64,000 bases of DNA from NCBI RefSeq assembly GCF_003024195.1, contig NZ_KZ679045.1, positions 366,512 to 430,511 on the forward strand. Reading direction: 5' to 3'. A program made the translations under genes and the position numbers. Below, one piece after another: positions 25,763-33,955 of this stretch. Within the stretch, counting starts at the first letter, position 1, and each line of letters starts with the position of its first letter. Below the pieces are notes generated by a model. It was not told the origin of the DNA. It was given only the letters and a program-made list of their open reading frames with translations, and did no database searches. Source of the stretch: Streptomyces dioscori (GTDB taxonomy: Bacteria > Actinomycetota > Actinomycetes > Streptomycetales > Streptomycetaceae).

Positions 25763-26662
25763 CTAGGCGCCCAGGGGCGCCAGGGGGCGCTCCCTCGCCC
25801 TCTCCTTGCGGTGGGCCTGGATCGAGTACGTCAGTGCCGCGGCCCACAGGGCGTACAGGAGCACGTACACGCAGACGCTCAGGGCGCCCGGCGCCGCGAT
25901 CCAGTCGCTTCTGAGCAGCGTACGGACGTTGGTGACGACGATGATTCCGCCGACCGCCGAGCCGAGGACGCGCGGGGGCAGCAGGCGTACCAGCCAGGCC
26001 GCGACGGGCGCCGCGATCAGGCCGCCGACCAGGAACGCGGCGACCCAGCGCCAGTTCAGGCCCTGCGAGCCGAGGGAGAGGAGGAAGCCGAGGCTGGCGG
26101 CGACGGCGACGAGGAACTCGCTGGTGTCGATGGACCCGATGACCTTGCGGGGCTCCATACGGCCGCCGGCCAGCAGCGCGGGCGTACCGACCGGGCCCCA
26201 GCCGCCTCCGCCGGTCGCGTCCAGGAAGCCGGCGACCAGGCCCAGGGGCGAGAGGAACCGCTTGCGCAGCGGCTTGCCGAGGTTGCCCTCGGGCAGGCCG
26301 CGGAAGGTGAACCGGGACATGACGTAGAGGCCGAGTCCGAGCAGGATCAGGGACATCACCGGCTCGGCGACCCCGGTGGACAGCCCCGACAGGACGGTCG
26401 CGCCGAGGAACGAACCGACGGCCCCCGGTACGCCGATCCGGACGACGACCTTCCAGTCCACGTTGCCGAAGCGCCAGTGCGAGGCGCCGGACATCAGGGT
26501 CGTCCCGATCTCCGCGAGGTGGACCGTGGCGGAGGCGGCGGCCGGGTTGGTGCCCAGGGAGAGGAGCAGGGTGGTCGAGGTCACGCCATAGGCCATACCG
26601 AGGCTGCCGTCCACCAGCTGGGCGCCCAGGCCCGCCAGGGCGAGCAGTACCAGCGTGCGCAT
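25763..26662 (-). CDS. TauE/SafE-family anion exporter (TSUP)
   Basis: A 299-residue integral membrane protein of the TSUP family, with about eight helices. The two half-repeats are visible: N-terminal GLGAQLVDGSLGMAYGVTST with AEIGTTLMSGASHW, and C-terminal GLVAGFLDATGGGGWGPVGT with SEFLVAVAASLGF. Family members move sulfite, sulfoacetate or related organic anions; the substrate here is not indicated. It lies downstream of, and on the same strand as, the arabinofuranosidase gene, but a terminator separates them. Confidence 0.9.
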   Translation of the reverse strand: MRTLVLLALAGLGAQLVDGSLGMAYGVTSTTLLLSLGTNPAAASATVHLAEIGTTLMSGASHWRFGNVDWKVVVRIGVPGAVGSFLGATVLSGLSTGVAEPVMSLILLGLGLYVMSRFTFRGLPEGNLGKPLRKRFLSPLGLVAGFLDATGGGGWGPVGTPALLAGGRMEPRKVIGSIDTSEFLVAVAASLGFLLSLGSQGLNWRWVAAFLVGGLIAAPVAAWLVRLLPPRVLGSAVGGIIVVTNVRTLLRSDWIAAPGALSVCVYVLLYALWAAALTYSIQAHRKERARERPLAPLGA

Positions 26663-26817
26663 CGTGTCCGAGTCCGTCCCGTCGTGTCGCGGTGTCCCTC
26701 CGGGAAGCGCCTGCGGGAGACGGAAGGGACGGACGGGACGCTAGGTGCCCGAACTGAGGATTGCCTGAGCGTGGGATGAGGACGGCGCACAGGCGGGGCG
26801 AACGGCGCGGTACAGGG

Positions 26818-26850
26818 GCGGCGCCCCGGCCGGGAGGACCGGGGCGCCGC
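26818..26850 (-). terminator. GC-rich terminator after the GH51 gene
   Basis: Arms 26818-26829 and 26839-26850 form a perfect 12-bp stem with a 9-base loop directly after the arabinofuranosidase stop codon. The rest of 26663-26817 shows only short GGGACGGAC repeats. Confidence 0.75.
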
Positions 26851-26873
26851 GACCCCGTGGACGGCGGGCCGGA

Positions 26874-28388
26874 TCAGACCAGGCGGATCACGTTCCAGGA
26901 GAGGGGTTCCAGGGGGGTGGTGAGCGTGCCGTCGTGGAGGGTGGTTCCGGTGGCCGGGTGCGGGGTGACGCGCTCCGGCTCGGTGAGGGTGTTGCGGGCG
27001 TCCGGGTCCGTGTCGGACAGGACGCTGTGCTCCACCACCGTCGCCAGACCGAGAGAGCCGAGCGCCACCTCCAGCGGCAGCGCGTCCGTGCGGCTGCGGT
27101 TGACGGCGAAGACGGTCACCGAGCCGTCCTCGGCCCGTACGGCGGTCGCGTGCAGCAGGTCCGTCTCGCCGTACTTCGCCGTCTCGTACGTCGGTGAGTC
27201 CACGCGTACGTCGAGGACCTGGCCGCGTCCGTACCGCGAGGCCTGGGAGAACGGGAAGAACGTCGTCTGGCGCCAGGCCGGGCCACCCGGCTCCGTCATG
27301 ATCGGCGCGATGACGTTGACGAGCTGGGCGAGGCACGCGATCGTCACCCGGTCCGCGTGCCGCAGCAGGGCGATGAGCAGGGAGCCGAAGACGACGGCGT
27401 CGGTGACGTTGTAGTTGTCCTCCAGGAGCCGGGGTGCCTCCGGCCAGTCCAGCGGGTTGCGTTCCGCCTCCTCCTGGGTCCTCGACAGGTACCAGACGTT
27501 CCACTCGTCGAAGGAGAGGTTGATCTTCTTCTTCGACTTGAGCCGCGCGCCGATGTGGTCGCAGGTGGCGACGACGTTCTCGATGAAGGACTCCATGTCC
27601 ACGGCGGAGGCCAGGAAGGAGTCGACGTCGCCGTCGTGGGGTTCGTAGTAGGCGTGCAGGGAGATGTGGTCGACCAGGTCGTACGTCTCGGCCAGGACCG
27701 TCGCCTCCCATTCCGCGAAGGTCTCCATGGACTGGCCGGAGGAGCCGCAGGCGACGAGTTCGAGGCCCGGGTCGATCTGCCGCATGGCGCGGGCCGTCTC
27801 GGCGGCGACACGGCCGTACTCCTCGGCCGTCTTGTGCCCGGTCTGCCAGGGGCCGTCCATCTCGTTACCCAGGCACCACATGCGGATGGCGAAGGGGTCC
27901 TTGTCGCCGTGCGCGACACGGAGGTCGGACAAGGCCGTGCCCGACGGGTGGTTGGCGTACTCCTGGAGTTCCAGGGCCTCGGCGACGCCCCTCGTGCCGA
28001 GGTTGACCGCCATCATGGGCTCCGCCTGGGGGCCCAGCTTCTTGAGGAACGCGATGTACTCGGACAGGCCGAAGCGGTTCGTCTCCGTCGAGCGCCAGGC
28101 CAGGTCCAGGCGGCGGGGGCGGTCCTCGGCGGGGCCCACCGAGTCCTCCCACTTGTAGCCGGAGACGAAGTTGCCGCCGGGGTAGCGGATGGTCGTGACG
28201 CCCAGTTCCTTCACGAGGTCCAGGACGTCCTGGCGGAGGCCGGCCGCGTCCGCGGTGTCGTGGTCCGGCTCGTAGATGCCGGTGTAGACGCAGCGGCCCA
28301 GGTGTTCCACGAAGGAGCCGAAGAGGCGGGGGTCGACTTCGCCGATGGTGAAGGTGGGGTCCAGGGTGAAGCGGGCCTTCTCTTGCAT
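26874..28388 (-). CDS. abfA: Intracellular alpha-L-arabinofuranosidase, GH51
   Basis: Releases terminal arabinofuranose from oligosaccharides inside the cell. The 504-residue length and lack of signal peptide match intracellular bacterial GH51 enzymes. The retaining catalytic pair is visible: acid/base E176 in CLGNEMDGP and nucleophile E295 in LSFDEWNVWY. RYPGGNFVSGYKWED (about 68-82) and HISLHAYYEP are family signatures. It is the last gene of the minus-strand operon with a sugar-binding protein and two permeases, so imported arabino-oligosaccharides are the likely substrate. A 160-base gap with a repeat pair separates it from the permease gene. Confidence 0.95.
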   Translation of the reverse strand: MQEKARFTLDPTFTIGEVDPRLFGSFVEHLGRCVYTGIYEPDHDTADAAGLRQDVLDLVKELGVTTIRYPGGNFVSGYKWEDSVGPAEDRPRRLDLAWRSTETNRFGLSEYIAFLKKLGPQAEPMMAVNLGTRGVAEALELQEYANHPSGTALSDLRVAHGDKDPFAIRMWCLGNEMDGPWQTGHKTAEEYGRVAAETARAMRQIDPGLELVACGSSGQSMETFAEWEATVLAETYDLVDHISLHAYYEPHDGDVDSFLASAVDMESFIENVVATCDHIGARLKSKKKINLSFDEWNVWYLSRTQEEAERNPLDWPEAPRLLEDNYNVTDAVVFGSLLIALLRHADRVTIACLAQLVNVIAPIMTEPGGPAWRQTTFFPFSQASRYGRGQVLDVRVDSPTYETAKYGETDLLHATAVRAEDGSVTVFAVNRSRTDALPLEVALGSLGLATVVEHSVLSDTDPDARNTLTEPERVTPHPATGTTLHDGTLTTPLEPLSWNVIRLV

Positions 28389-28449
28389 GGTGCCTTTTCG
28401 CCTTTCGGGGTGGGTGGCTTGTGCGAGTCGGCGGGTGCGGGTGCGTGGG

Positions 28450-28548
28450 GGCTGGTCGCGCAGTTCCCCGCGCCCCTAAGGGCGGGTGGGTGGCTTGTGC
28501 GCGTCGGCGGGTGCGGGTTCGTTGTGGCTGGTCGCGCAGTTCCTAGGG
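28450..28548. repeat. Two same-strand repeat copies inside the arabinose operon
   Basis: Two inverted-orientation cores (about 28458-28478 and a truncated one at 28532-28545) lie within a larger direct duplication of GGTGGCTTGTGCG..GTCGGCGGGTGCGGGT between abfA and the permease gene. They could dampen read-through into abfA. Confidence 0.65.
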
Positions 28549-28550
28549 GG

Positions 28551-29462
28551 CTACTGGCCCGCCAGGCCCGTGTGTGCGACGCCCGCCACTATCTGGCGCT
28601 GGAAGAAGACGAAGACGATGATCAGCGGCAGGCCCGCCATCAGGCCGCCGGCCATGAGCTGGGCCCACTGGATGCCGTAGGAGTTCATGACGGTCGCGAT
28701 GCCGTTCGGCATGGTCATCAGGTCGGGGTTGTTGGTCACCATGTACGGCCACAGGAAGTTGTTCCAGGACGCGATGAAGGTGAAGATGCCGACCGCGGCC
28801 AGGGAGGGGCGGGACAGCGGGAGCACGATGGTGAAGAAGACCCGCCAGCGGCCCGCGCCGTCGATGAAGGCCGCCTCCTCCAGTTCGTGCGGGATGCCCT
28901 GGAAGAACTTGTAGAGGATGTAGACCATCGCGGCGGGCGCGCACTGCGGCAGGATCATGCCCCAGTAGGTGTCGACCATCCCCATCTGCTGGACGGTGGT
29001 GAACAGCGGGACGCCGAGGACGGCCGGGGAGACCATCAGGCCGGTCATGACCAGGCCCAGCAGGGCCTTCTTGCCGCGGAACTCCGTGCGCGCGAAACCG
29101 TATCCGGCGAGCGCGCTGACGGTGAGGACCACGAACGTCACGCACACCGAGACCACCACCGAGTTCACGAACCAGTTGGTGATGTTGCCGGTCTCGAAGA
29201 TCGCCGACCAGGCCTGGGTCGTCCACTCCTTCGGCAGCCAGTGCGTCGGCACCTCGACGGCCTCGGTCTCGGACTTCAGCGAGGTGAACAGCGCCCAGAC
29301 GAGCGGCGCGAGGAACACCACGGAGACGGCGGTGGCGAGCAGGGTGAGCAGGATCTGGCTGGGCGTCCAGGGCCTGCGGTCGCCGCGCCCGCCGCTTCCA
29401 ACCCCGGGGGCCTTGTCACGTGTCCGCGTCTCGTCGGGGGTCTGTGCTGCGGCGGTGGTCAT
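28551..29462 (-). CDS. Carbohydrate ABC transporter permease, MalG type
   Basis: A 303-residue inner-membrane permease with six predicted helices. The EAA loop that contacts the ATPase is intact: EEAAFIDGAGRWRVFFTIVL (about 200-219). A cytoplasmic N-terminal tail precedes the first helix. The start overlaps the stop of the preceding permease gene by ATGA, giving translational coupling. No ATPase gene is in this operon, so a shared MsiK-type ATPase encoded elsewhere is expected, as is common in Streptomyces. Confidence 0.93.
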   Translation of the reverse strand: MTTAAAQTPDETRTRDKAPGVGSGGRGDRRPWTPSQILLTLLATAVSVVFLAPLVWALFTSLKSETEAVEVPTHWLPKEWTTQAWSAIFETGNITNWFVNSVVVSVCVTFVVLTVSALAGYGFARTEFRGKKALLGLVMTGLMVSPAVLGVPLFTTVQQMGMVDTYWGMILPQCAPAAMVYILYKFFQGIPHELEEAAFIDGAGRWRVFFTIVLPLSRPSLAAVGIFTFIASWNNFLWPYMVTNNPDLMTMPNGIATVMNSYGIQWAQLMAGGLMAGLPLIIVFVFFQRQIVAGVAHTGLAGQ

Positions 29463-30412
29463 CGGCCGCCCTCCTCACGGTTGCGCAGCAGCCACATCCG
29501 GGCGAGGGCGACGGCCGCGATGATCACGAAGAAGATGATGGAGATCGCGGAGGCGTAGCCGACGCGGTAGCTGGTGAAGCCCTCTTCGAGGGTGTACTGC
29601 ACGAAGGTGCGCGTGGAGCCCTCGGGGCCCGGCAGGAAGTCCATCATCACCACGGCCTGGTCGAAGACCTGGAGCGAGGCGAGGATCTGCAGGGCAAGGA
29701 CGAGTCCGGTGATGTTCCGCAGCATCGGCAGGGTGATGTGGACCATGCGGTGCCAGGCGTTCGCGCCGTCCAGTTTCGCGGCCTCGTAGAGGTGTGCGGG
29801 GATGCCCTGGAGGGCGGCGAGGTAGAGCAGGAAGCTGAAGCCGACCGTCCACCACAGGGTGCAGATGACGACGGCGAGCATGGCGTACGACTTGTCGGTC
29901 AGCCAGGCCGTCTCGATGCCGAGGACGTGGTTGACCATGCCGGTACCGGGGTTGAACAGCCACTGCCACAGGTTGGCGGCGACGGTCGACGGCAGCAGGA
30001 ACGGGGCGAAGAAGCAGAGCCGCCACAGCCATTTCCCGCGCTCGATGTGGTGGGCGAGCATCGCGAGGAGGAAGGCGAGGACGGTGATGCAGGGCACGAC
30101 CAGGAGGGTGAAGTAGGCGCTGTGGCCCAGGGATTCCCACACGAGCGGGTCGTCCAGGGCCTCGCGGTAGTTGTCGAGGCCGATGAAGCTGGTGGCGTCG
30201 CCGGAGATGTTGGCGTCCGTGAAACTGAGGTAGAGGCCGCGCAGCAGCGGCCAGATCACGAACAGTGCGAACAGTGCGAGGAACGGGGCGACGAACCAGC
30301 CGCCGTGCTGGAAGCCCTGCTTGCGGCGGACGGTGACGGTGTCCGCCGCCGCTCTCGTACGCGCCGGAGTGATGACGGTCTGTGCTCCGGTCTGTGCGCT
30401 GGTCGTCGTCAT
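29459..30412 (-). CDS. Carbohydrate ABC transporter permease, MalF type
   Basis: A permease of about 317 residues, partner of the MalG-type protein. It has six predicted helices (first: GGWFVAPFLALFALFVIWPL) and an intact EAA loop EAAKLDGANAWHRMVHITLP. The start ATG at 30412 overlaps the binding-protein stop (ATGA), which excludes the much longer upstream frame. The stop overlaps the next permease in the same way. The three transport genes are thus coupled. Confidence 0.93.
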   Translation of the reverse strand: MTTTSAQTGAQTVITPARTRAAADTVTVRRKQGFQHGGWFVAPFLALFALFVIWPLLRGLYLSFTDANISGDATSFIGLDNYREALDDPLVWESLGHSAYFTLLVVPCITVLAFLLAMLAHHIERGKWLWRLCFFAPFLLPSTVAANLWQWLFNPGTGMVNHVLGIETAWLTDKSYAMLAVVICTLWWTVGFSFLLYLAALQGIPAHLYEAAKLDGANAWHRMVHITLPMLRNITGLVLALQILASLQVFDQAVVMMDFLPGPEGSTRTFVQYTLEEGFTSYRVGYASAISIIFFVIIAAVALARMWLLRNREEGGR

Positions 30413-31779
30413 GCGACCGCACCTCCCTGCGCGGCGGTCCTGCCGTCCATGGGGTTCTTCGAGGCGAGCAGCCCGGTGAGCGTGCTCTTCATGCTGCGGG
30501 CGGCGGCGTCCGGCTTGGCGGAGCCCAGCGTGGCGGAGACGACGATCGGGCCGACGCGCTGGGCGAGGATGCCGGTGGACCCGGCGAACCACACCTTCGG
30601 CTCGGTGGCCTGGTGGTCCATCGCCGAGACGTACTCGCTCTGCGGGTTCATCTTCTTGTACGCGGCCGAGGACAGGGTCGGCGTGTAGGCGGGGATGTGG
30701 CCGCCGGCCGCCCACTGCTGGGCGTGCTGGACGATGTAGGCGGCGAGTTGGTGCGCGCCCTCGTTGGCGGCTCCGCCGCGGTCGGCCTGGTGGGGCAGGA
30801 CGAAGGAGTGCGACTCGGCGTGGGTCGCCTGCTTGCCGAAGACCGGGGGCAGCGGGGTGGCGCCGTACTCGATCTTCGCGCCGTCGAAGACGGGCACCGA
30901 CCAGTTGCCCTCCCAGACGAAAGGGCCGCCGTTGACGAACTGTTCGGCGCCGGCGCCGCCGGCGAAGCCCGGGTTCACATAGCCGTCGGTGATGTGCCGG
31001 CGCAGGAACTCCAGTACCTGCGTGGCCTTTTCGGTGTCGAAGGTGACCTCGGTGTTGGCGTCGTCGAACCAGGTGCCGCCGAGCTGGGTGTAGAAGGCGA
31101 CGAAGAACCACCACTGGAAGTTCTGGTCGGCGGACCACATGCCGATGGTCTGCAGGCCCTTCTTGGTGGCCTTCTTGGCCTCCTTCAGGACGTCGAACCA
31201 CTCGTCGACGGAGGTGACCGGCACGAGGTGTCCGTCGTCGCCGAGCAGGCCCGCCTTCTTCAGCACGTCCTTGCGGTAGAAGCAGAGCTGGACGTGGATG
31301 TCGAGCGGCAGCGCGTAGAGCTTGCCGCCGATGACGGCGCGCTTCCACAGCTCGGGGTTGAAGTCGGCTTCCCGCACGCCGTACTTGGCGAGCAGGTCGA
31401 GGTCCCAGGGGTCCAGGAGCCGGCCCGGCGAGAAACCGGTGACCCGGCCCAGGTGCATGACGCCCAGGTCGGGGGCGCGGTTGCCCGCCGCCGCCATGGC
31501 CAGCTTGGTGTAGAAGGGGCTCCCCCACTGGAGGGTGGAGTCCTTGACGTCGATGTCCGGGTTCGCCTCACGGAAGGAGTCCAGCATCGCGATCATGTTG
31601 TAGCCGTCGCCGCCGCTGAAGAGGTTCCAGTAGCGCACGCGGGTGTCGGCGCCGGAGGCGAGTGCGTCGGCTCCGGTACCGAGCGCGGCGAATCCGAGGC
31701 TGCCCGCGACCGTCACGCCGCCGAGTCCCGCCAGGAGCTGCCTGCGATTCAGGCCAGGTCGTCCCATGCCCTGCCCCAT
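30409..31779 (-). CDS. Carbohydrate ABC transporter substrate-binding protein with Tat-type signal
   Basis: The extracytoplasmic receptor of the oligosaccharide importer (SBP family 1), 456 residues. The N-terminus LNRRQLLAGLGGVTVAGSLG has a twin-arginine motif and no clear lipobox cysteine, so Tat export is likely. Motifs VRYWNLFSGGDGYNMIAML and ALPLDIHVQLCFYRKDVL fit the family. The start is either ATG 31779 or ATG 31767; the second has GGGGCAGG close upstream. Promoter and operator lie directly upstream. Position in an operon with a GH51 arabinofuranosidase suggests arabino-oligosaccharide binding. Confidence 0.92.
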   Translation of the reverse strand: MGQGMGRPGLNRRQLLAGLGGVTVAGSLGFAALGTGADALASGADTRVRYWNLFSGGDGYNMIAMLDSFREANPDIDVKDSTLQWGSPFYTKLAMAAAGNRAPDLGVMHLGRVTGFSPGRLLDPWDLDLLAKYGVREADFNPELWKRAVIGGKLYALPLDIHVQLCFYRKDVLKKAGLLGDDGHLVPVTSVDEWFDVLKEAKKATKKGLQTIGMWSADQNFQWWFFVAFYTQLGGTWFDDANTEVTFDTEKATQVLEFLRRHITDGYVNPGFAGGAGAEQFVNGGPFVWEGNWSVPVFDGAKIEYGATPLPPVFGKQATHAESHSFVLPHQADRGGAANEGAHQLAAYIVQHAQQWAAGGHIPAYTPTLSSAAYKKMNPQSEYVSAMDHQATEPKVWFAGSTGILAQRVGPIVVSATLGSAKPDAAARSMKSTLTGLLASKNPMDGRTAAQGGAVA

Positions 31780-31820
31780 CTGTTCGAGATGTCTCCGTTG
31801 GAGATTCCATTGGAGATTCC

Positions 31821-31855
31821 GTTCGATATTTCGATTGGTGCTCGTAACTTCGAAC
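31821..31855 (-). promoter_or_regulatory. Three-half-site operator of the arabinose ABC operon
   Basis: On the minus strand this reads GTTCG (31855-31851), CGAGC (31844-31840, one mismatch) and CGAAC (31825-31821), the same N6 and N14 spacing as at 21.5 kb. Another half-site, GTTCG on the plus strand at 31782-31786, abuts the start codon. A direct duplication TTGGAGATTCC lies at about 31799-31820. Confidence 0.7.
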
Positions 31856-31857
31856 GG

Positions 31858-31886
31858 ACCGTAGATAGGAAGCGCTTACTCGTCAA
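31858..31886 (-). promoter_or_regulatory. Promoter of the arabinose ABC operon
   Basis: Minus-strand TTGACG (31881-31886) and TACGGT (31858-31863) are 17 bases apart. The three-half-site operator begins three bases downstream of the -10 box, as at the arabinanase promoter. Confidence 0.72.
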
Positions 31887-31988
31887 TGGTTTGCGCAGGA
31901 ATTCAGCTGTGAGTAGCTGTGGAGCCCGGGGGTCGGACGAGGGTGGAGGAGCGCCGGACGAGGCTGAGTGAGCTGTCGGACAACGTCG

Positions 31989-32037
31989 GACAGCCGCCGC
32001 CCGACAGCCGTGTGACGGCTGTCGGGCGGCGGCTGTC
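31989..32037 (-). terminator. Long perfect hairpin downstream of the SMP-30 gene
   Basis: A 23-bp perfect stem (31989-32011 with 32015-32037) and a 3-base loop lie 30 bases after the SMP-30 stop codon. It is one of the strongest hairpins in the window. The gap 31887-31988 holds nothing else recognisable. Confidence 0.85.
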
Positions 32038-32066
32038 GAGTCGGAGGCTGGCGGCCGGCGGTGACT

Positions 32067-32996
32067 TCAGCCCGCGAAGGCGGGCTGACGCAGGCCCCGT
32101 CCCGCGCCGGGAACGACCAGGACCGAGCCCGCGAGCGGGTGCGGTGCCTCCAGGCCCGTACGGGCTGTCGTGATGTACAGGTCGGTCAGGTCGGCGCCGC
32201 CGAACGCGCAGGCCGTGGGGCGCGGTACGGGCAGTTCCACGACGTGGTCCAGCTCGCCGGACGGGGTGTAGCGGCGGATCGCGCCGCCGTCCCACAGGGC
32301 GACCCAGACACAGCCCTCGGCGTCGACGGTGAGCCCGTCGGGGAAGCCGTCCCCTTCTTCGATGACCGCCAACTGACGTCTGTTGACCACCTGTTGACCG
32401 TCGACATCGAAGACGTCGATACGTCGCGTCGGTGAGTCGATGTAGTACATGAGACGGCCGTCGGGGCTCCAGCCCGTCCCGTTGCTCACCGCCACGTCGT
32501 CGAGGACGGTCTCGGCCGAGCCGTCCGGGGCGAACCGGGAGAGTGTGCCGCCGCCCGGTGCCTCGTCGTAGCGCATGGTGCCCGCCCACAGGGAGCCGTC
32601 GGGCGCGACCGCCGCGTCGTTGGCACGGCGGCCGGGGACGACCTCGCGGTGCAGCCAGCGGAATTCCTGAGGGGCCGAGGAGGGGTCGCCGGTGGGGCTC
32701 CCGCCGGGGACCCCGTCCGCACCCGTCACCGAGTCCGGGCCGTACAGGCCGATTCCGTCGCGGAGGTTGACGACCAGGCCGCCGCCCGCCCGTGGCTTGG
32801 CGGCGCCCACGTGCTGCTCGGTGGCGAGCACCGTGCGCCGGCCGGAGACCGGGTCGTACGTGAACACCCGGGACCCGAGGATGTCGATCCAGATCAGCCG
32901 CTGGGCGTCGGCGTCCCAGGTGGGGCCTTCCCCGAGGGCCGCCTCCGCCCGGACGGCCACCTCGTACGCGTGCGTCCCCGACAGCCGGCGCCTCAT
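32067..32996 (-). CDS. SMP-30 / gluconolactonase-family lactonase
   Basis: A six-bladed beta-propeller lactonase of about 309 residues, predicted to open an aldono-lactone. Metal-site residues fit the family: E23 (GEGPTWD), an Asn in GRRANDAAVAPDG, and Asp in EGDGFPDGLTVDAEG. The ATG at 32996 overlaps the IclR stop by ATGA, so it is translated with the regulator and the longer frame is discarded. Context suggests arabino- or galactono-lactone as substrate. With the dehydratase and dehydrogenase at 8.4-10.7 kb it could form an oxidative sugar route; this is inference. Confidence 0.88.
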   Translation of the reverse strand: MRRRLSGTHAYEVAVRAEAALGEGPTWDADAQRLIWIDILGSRVFTYDPVSGRRTVLATEQHVGAAKPRAGGGLVVNLRDGIGLYGPDSVTGADGVPGGSPTGDPSSAPQEFRWLHREVVPGRRANDAAVAPDGSLWAGTMRYDEAPGGGTLSRFAPDGSAETVLDDVAVSNGTGWSPDGRLMYYIDSPTRRIDVFDVDGQQVVNRRQLAVIEEGDGFPDGLTVDAEGCVWVALWDGGAIRRYTPSGELDHVVELPVPRPTACAFGGADLTDLYITTARTGLEAPHPLAGSVLVVPGAGRGLRQPAFAG

Positions 32997-33766
32997 CCGA
33001 CGCTCCGGTGTCCGAGCCGCTCCGACAGCTCGGCCGCGCCCTTGGCGGCGAGCCCCTCCAGCTCGACCTTGCGGTCCTCGCTCCACCGGATCATCGGCAC
33101 GGAGATGGAGAGTGCCGCCACGACCTGGCCCGTGCGGTCGCGCACCGGCGCGGCGATGCAGCTGACGTCGGGGTTCGACTCCCGGCTCTCCACCGCGACA
33201 CCGCGGGCGCGGATCTCGACGAGGGCCTCGCGCAGGGCGGCCGGGTCGGTGATGCTGTTCGGCGTCATCCGGATCAGGTCGGCGTCGTCGGGGATCCGCG
33301 AGGTCAGCTCCGGCTCGGACAGCGAGGCGAGCAGCATCTTGCCCACGGAGGTGCAGTGCGCGGGGAGGCGGCGGCCGGCGGCGGACACCATGCGCACGGC
33401 GTGCGTGGAGTCGACCTTGGCGACGTAGATGACGTCCGTGCCCTCCAGGATCGCCACATGCACGGTCTCGTCACAGGTCTCCGCGACGGACCGGGCGACC
33501 TGCTGGCCCTCGGCGGCGAGGTCCAGCTGCTCGGAGTAACGGCTGCCGAGCTGGTACGGCCGGACACCGAGCCGATAGCGTCCGGGCTGACCCGGTACGG
33601 GCGTGATGTACGAACGTGCGGCGAGTGTCGTCACCAGTTCGTGGACGGTGGTGCGCGGCAACTGCAGCCGGCGCACGATGTCGGGGGCGGAGAGCGTGCC
33701 GTCCCCGTCGAGGAAGAGCTCAAGTATGTCGAGAGCCCTGGTTACGGCAGGTACGAGGCGTCCCAC
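32993..33766 (-). CDS. IclR-family transcriptional regulator, probable regulator of the arabinose genes
   Basis: A 257-residue IclR protein. The N-terminal winged HTH (about 8-65) includes LSAPDIVRRLQLPRTTVHEL. The C-terminal effector domain (about 75-250) has CDETVHVAILEGTDVIYVAK, CTSVGKMLLASL and GVAVESRESNPDVSCIAAPV, typical of the family. The GTG at 33766 has GGGAGG eight bases upstream. It is co-translated with the SMP-30 lactonase. Its own promoter carries the same three-half-site motif as the arabinanase and arabinose ABC promoters, which suggests autoregulation and control of the whole set. Confidence 0.93.
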   Translation of the reverse strand: MGRLVPAVTRALDILELFLDGDGTLSAPDIVRRLQLPRTTVHELVTTLAARSYITPVPGQPGRYRLGVRPYQLGSRYSEQLDLAAEGQQVARSVAETCDETVHVAILEGTDVIYVAKVDSTHAVRMVSAAGRRLPAHCTSVGKMLLASLSEPELTSRIPDDADLIRMTPNSITDPAALREALVEIRARGVAVESRESNPDVSCIAAPVRDRTGQVVAALSISVPMIRWSEDRKVELEGLAAKGAAELSERLGHRSVG

Positions 33767-33785
33767 AACTGGCCCCCTCCCTTAT

Positions 33786-33820
33786 GTTCGAAATTTCAAC
33801 AGCCGATCGGCATAGCGAAC
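33786..33820 (-). promoter_or_regulatory. Three-half-site operator of the IclR gene (autoregulation)
   Basis: On the minus strand this reads GTTCG (33820-33816), CGATC (33809-33805, one mismatch) and CGAAC (33790-33786), exactly the spacing seen at 31.8 kb. It lies 20 bases upstream of the IclR start. The rest of 33767-33955 shows no gene. Confidence 0.65.
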
Positions 33821-33955
33821 ACAGGCTACTCACACGGGTTGGGCGGGGCAATGGGCGCGCGCGAGCGGGGGGTGCGGGCCGGCGTGGCCCCCTGCTCCGG
33901 AGGCCCGCCGATTGACTGCCGCAAACGGTGGGTGGGTGGGAAAGAAGGGGCTGGT

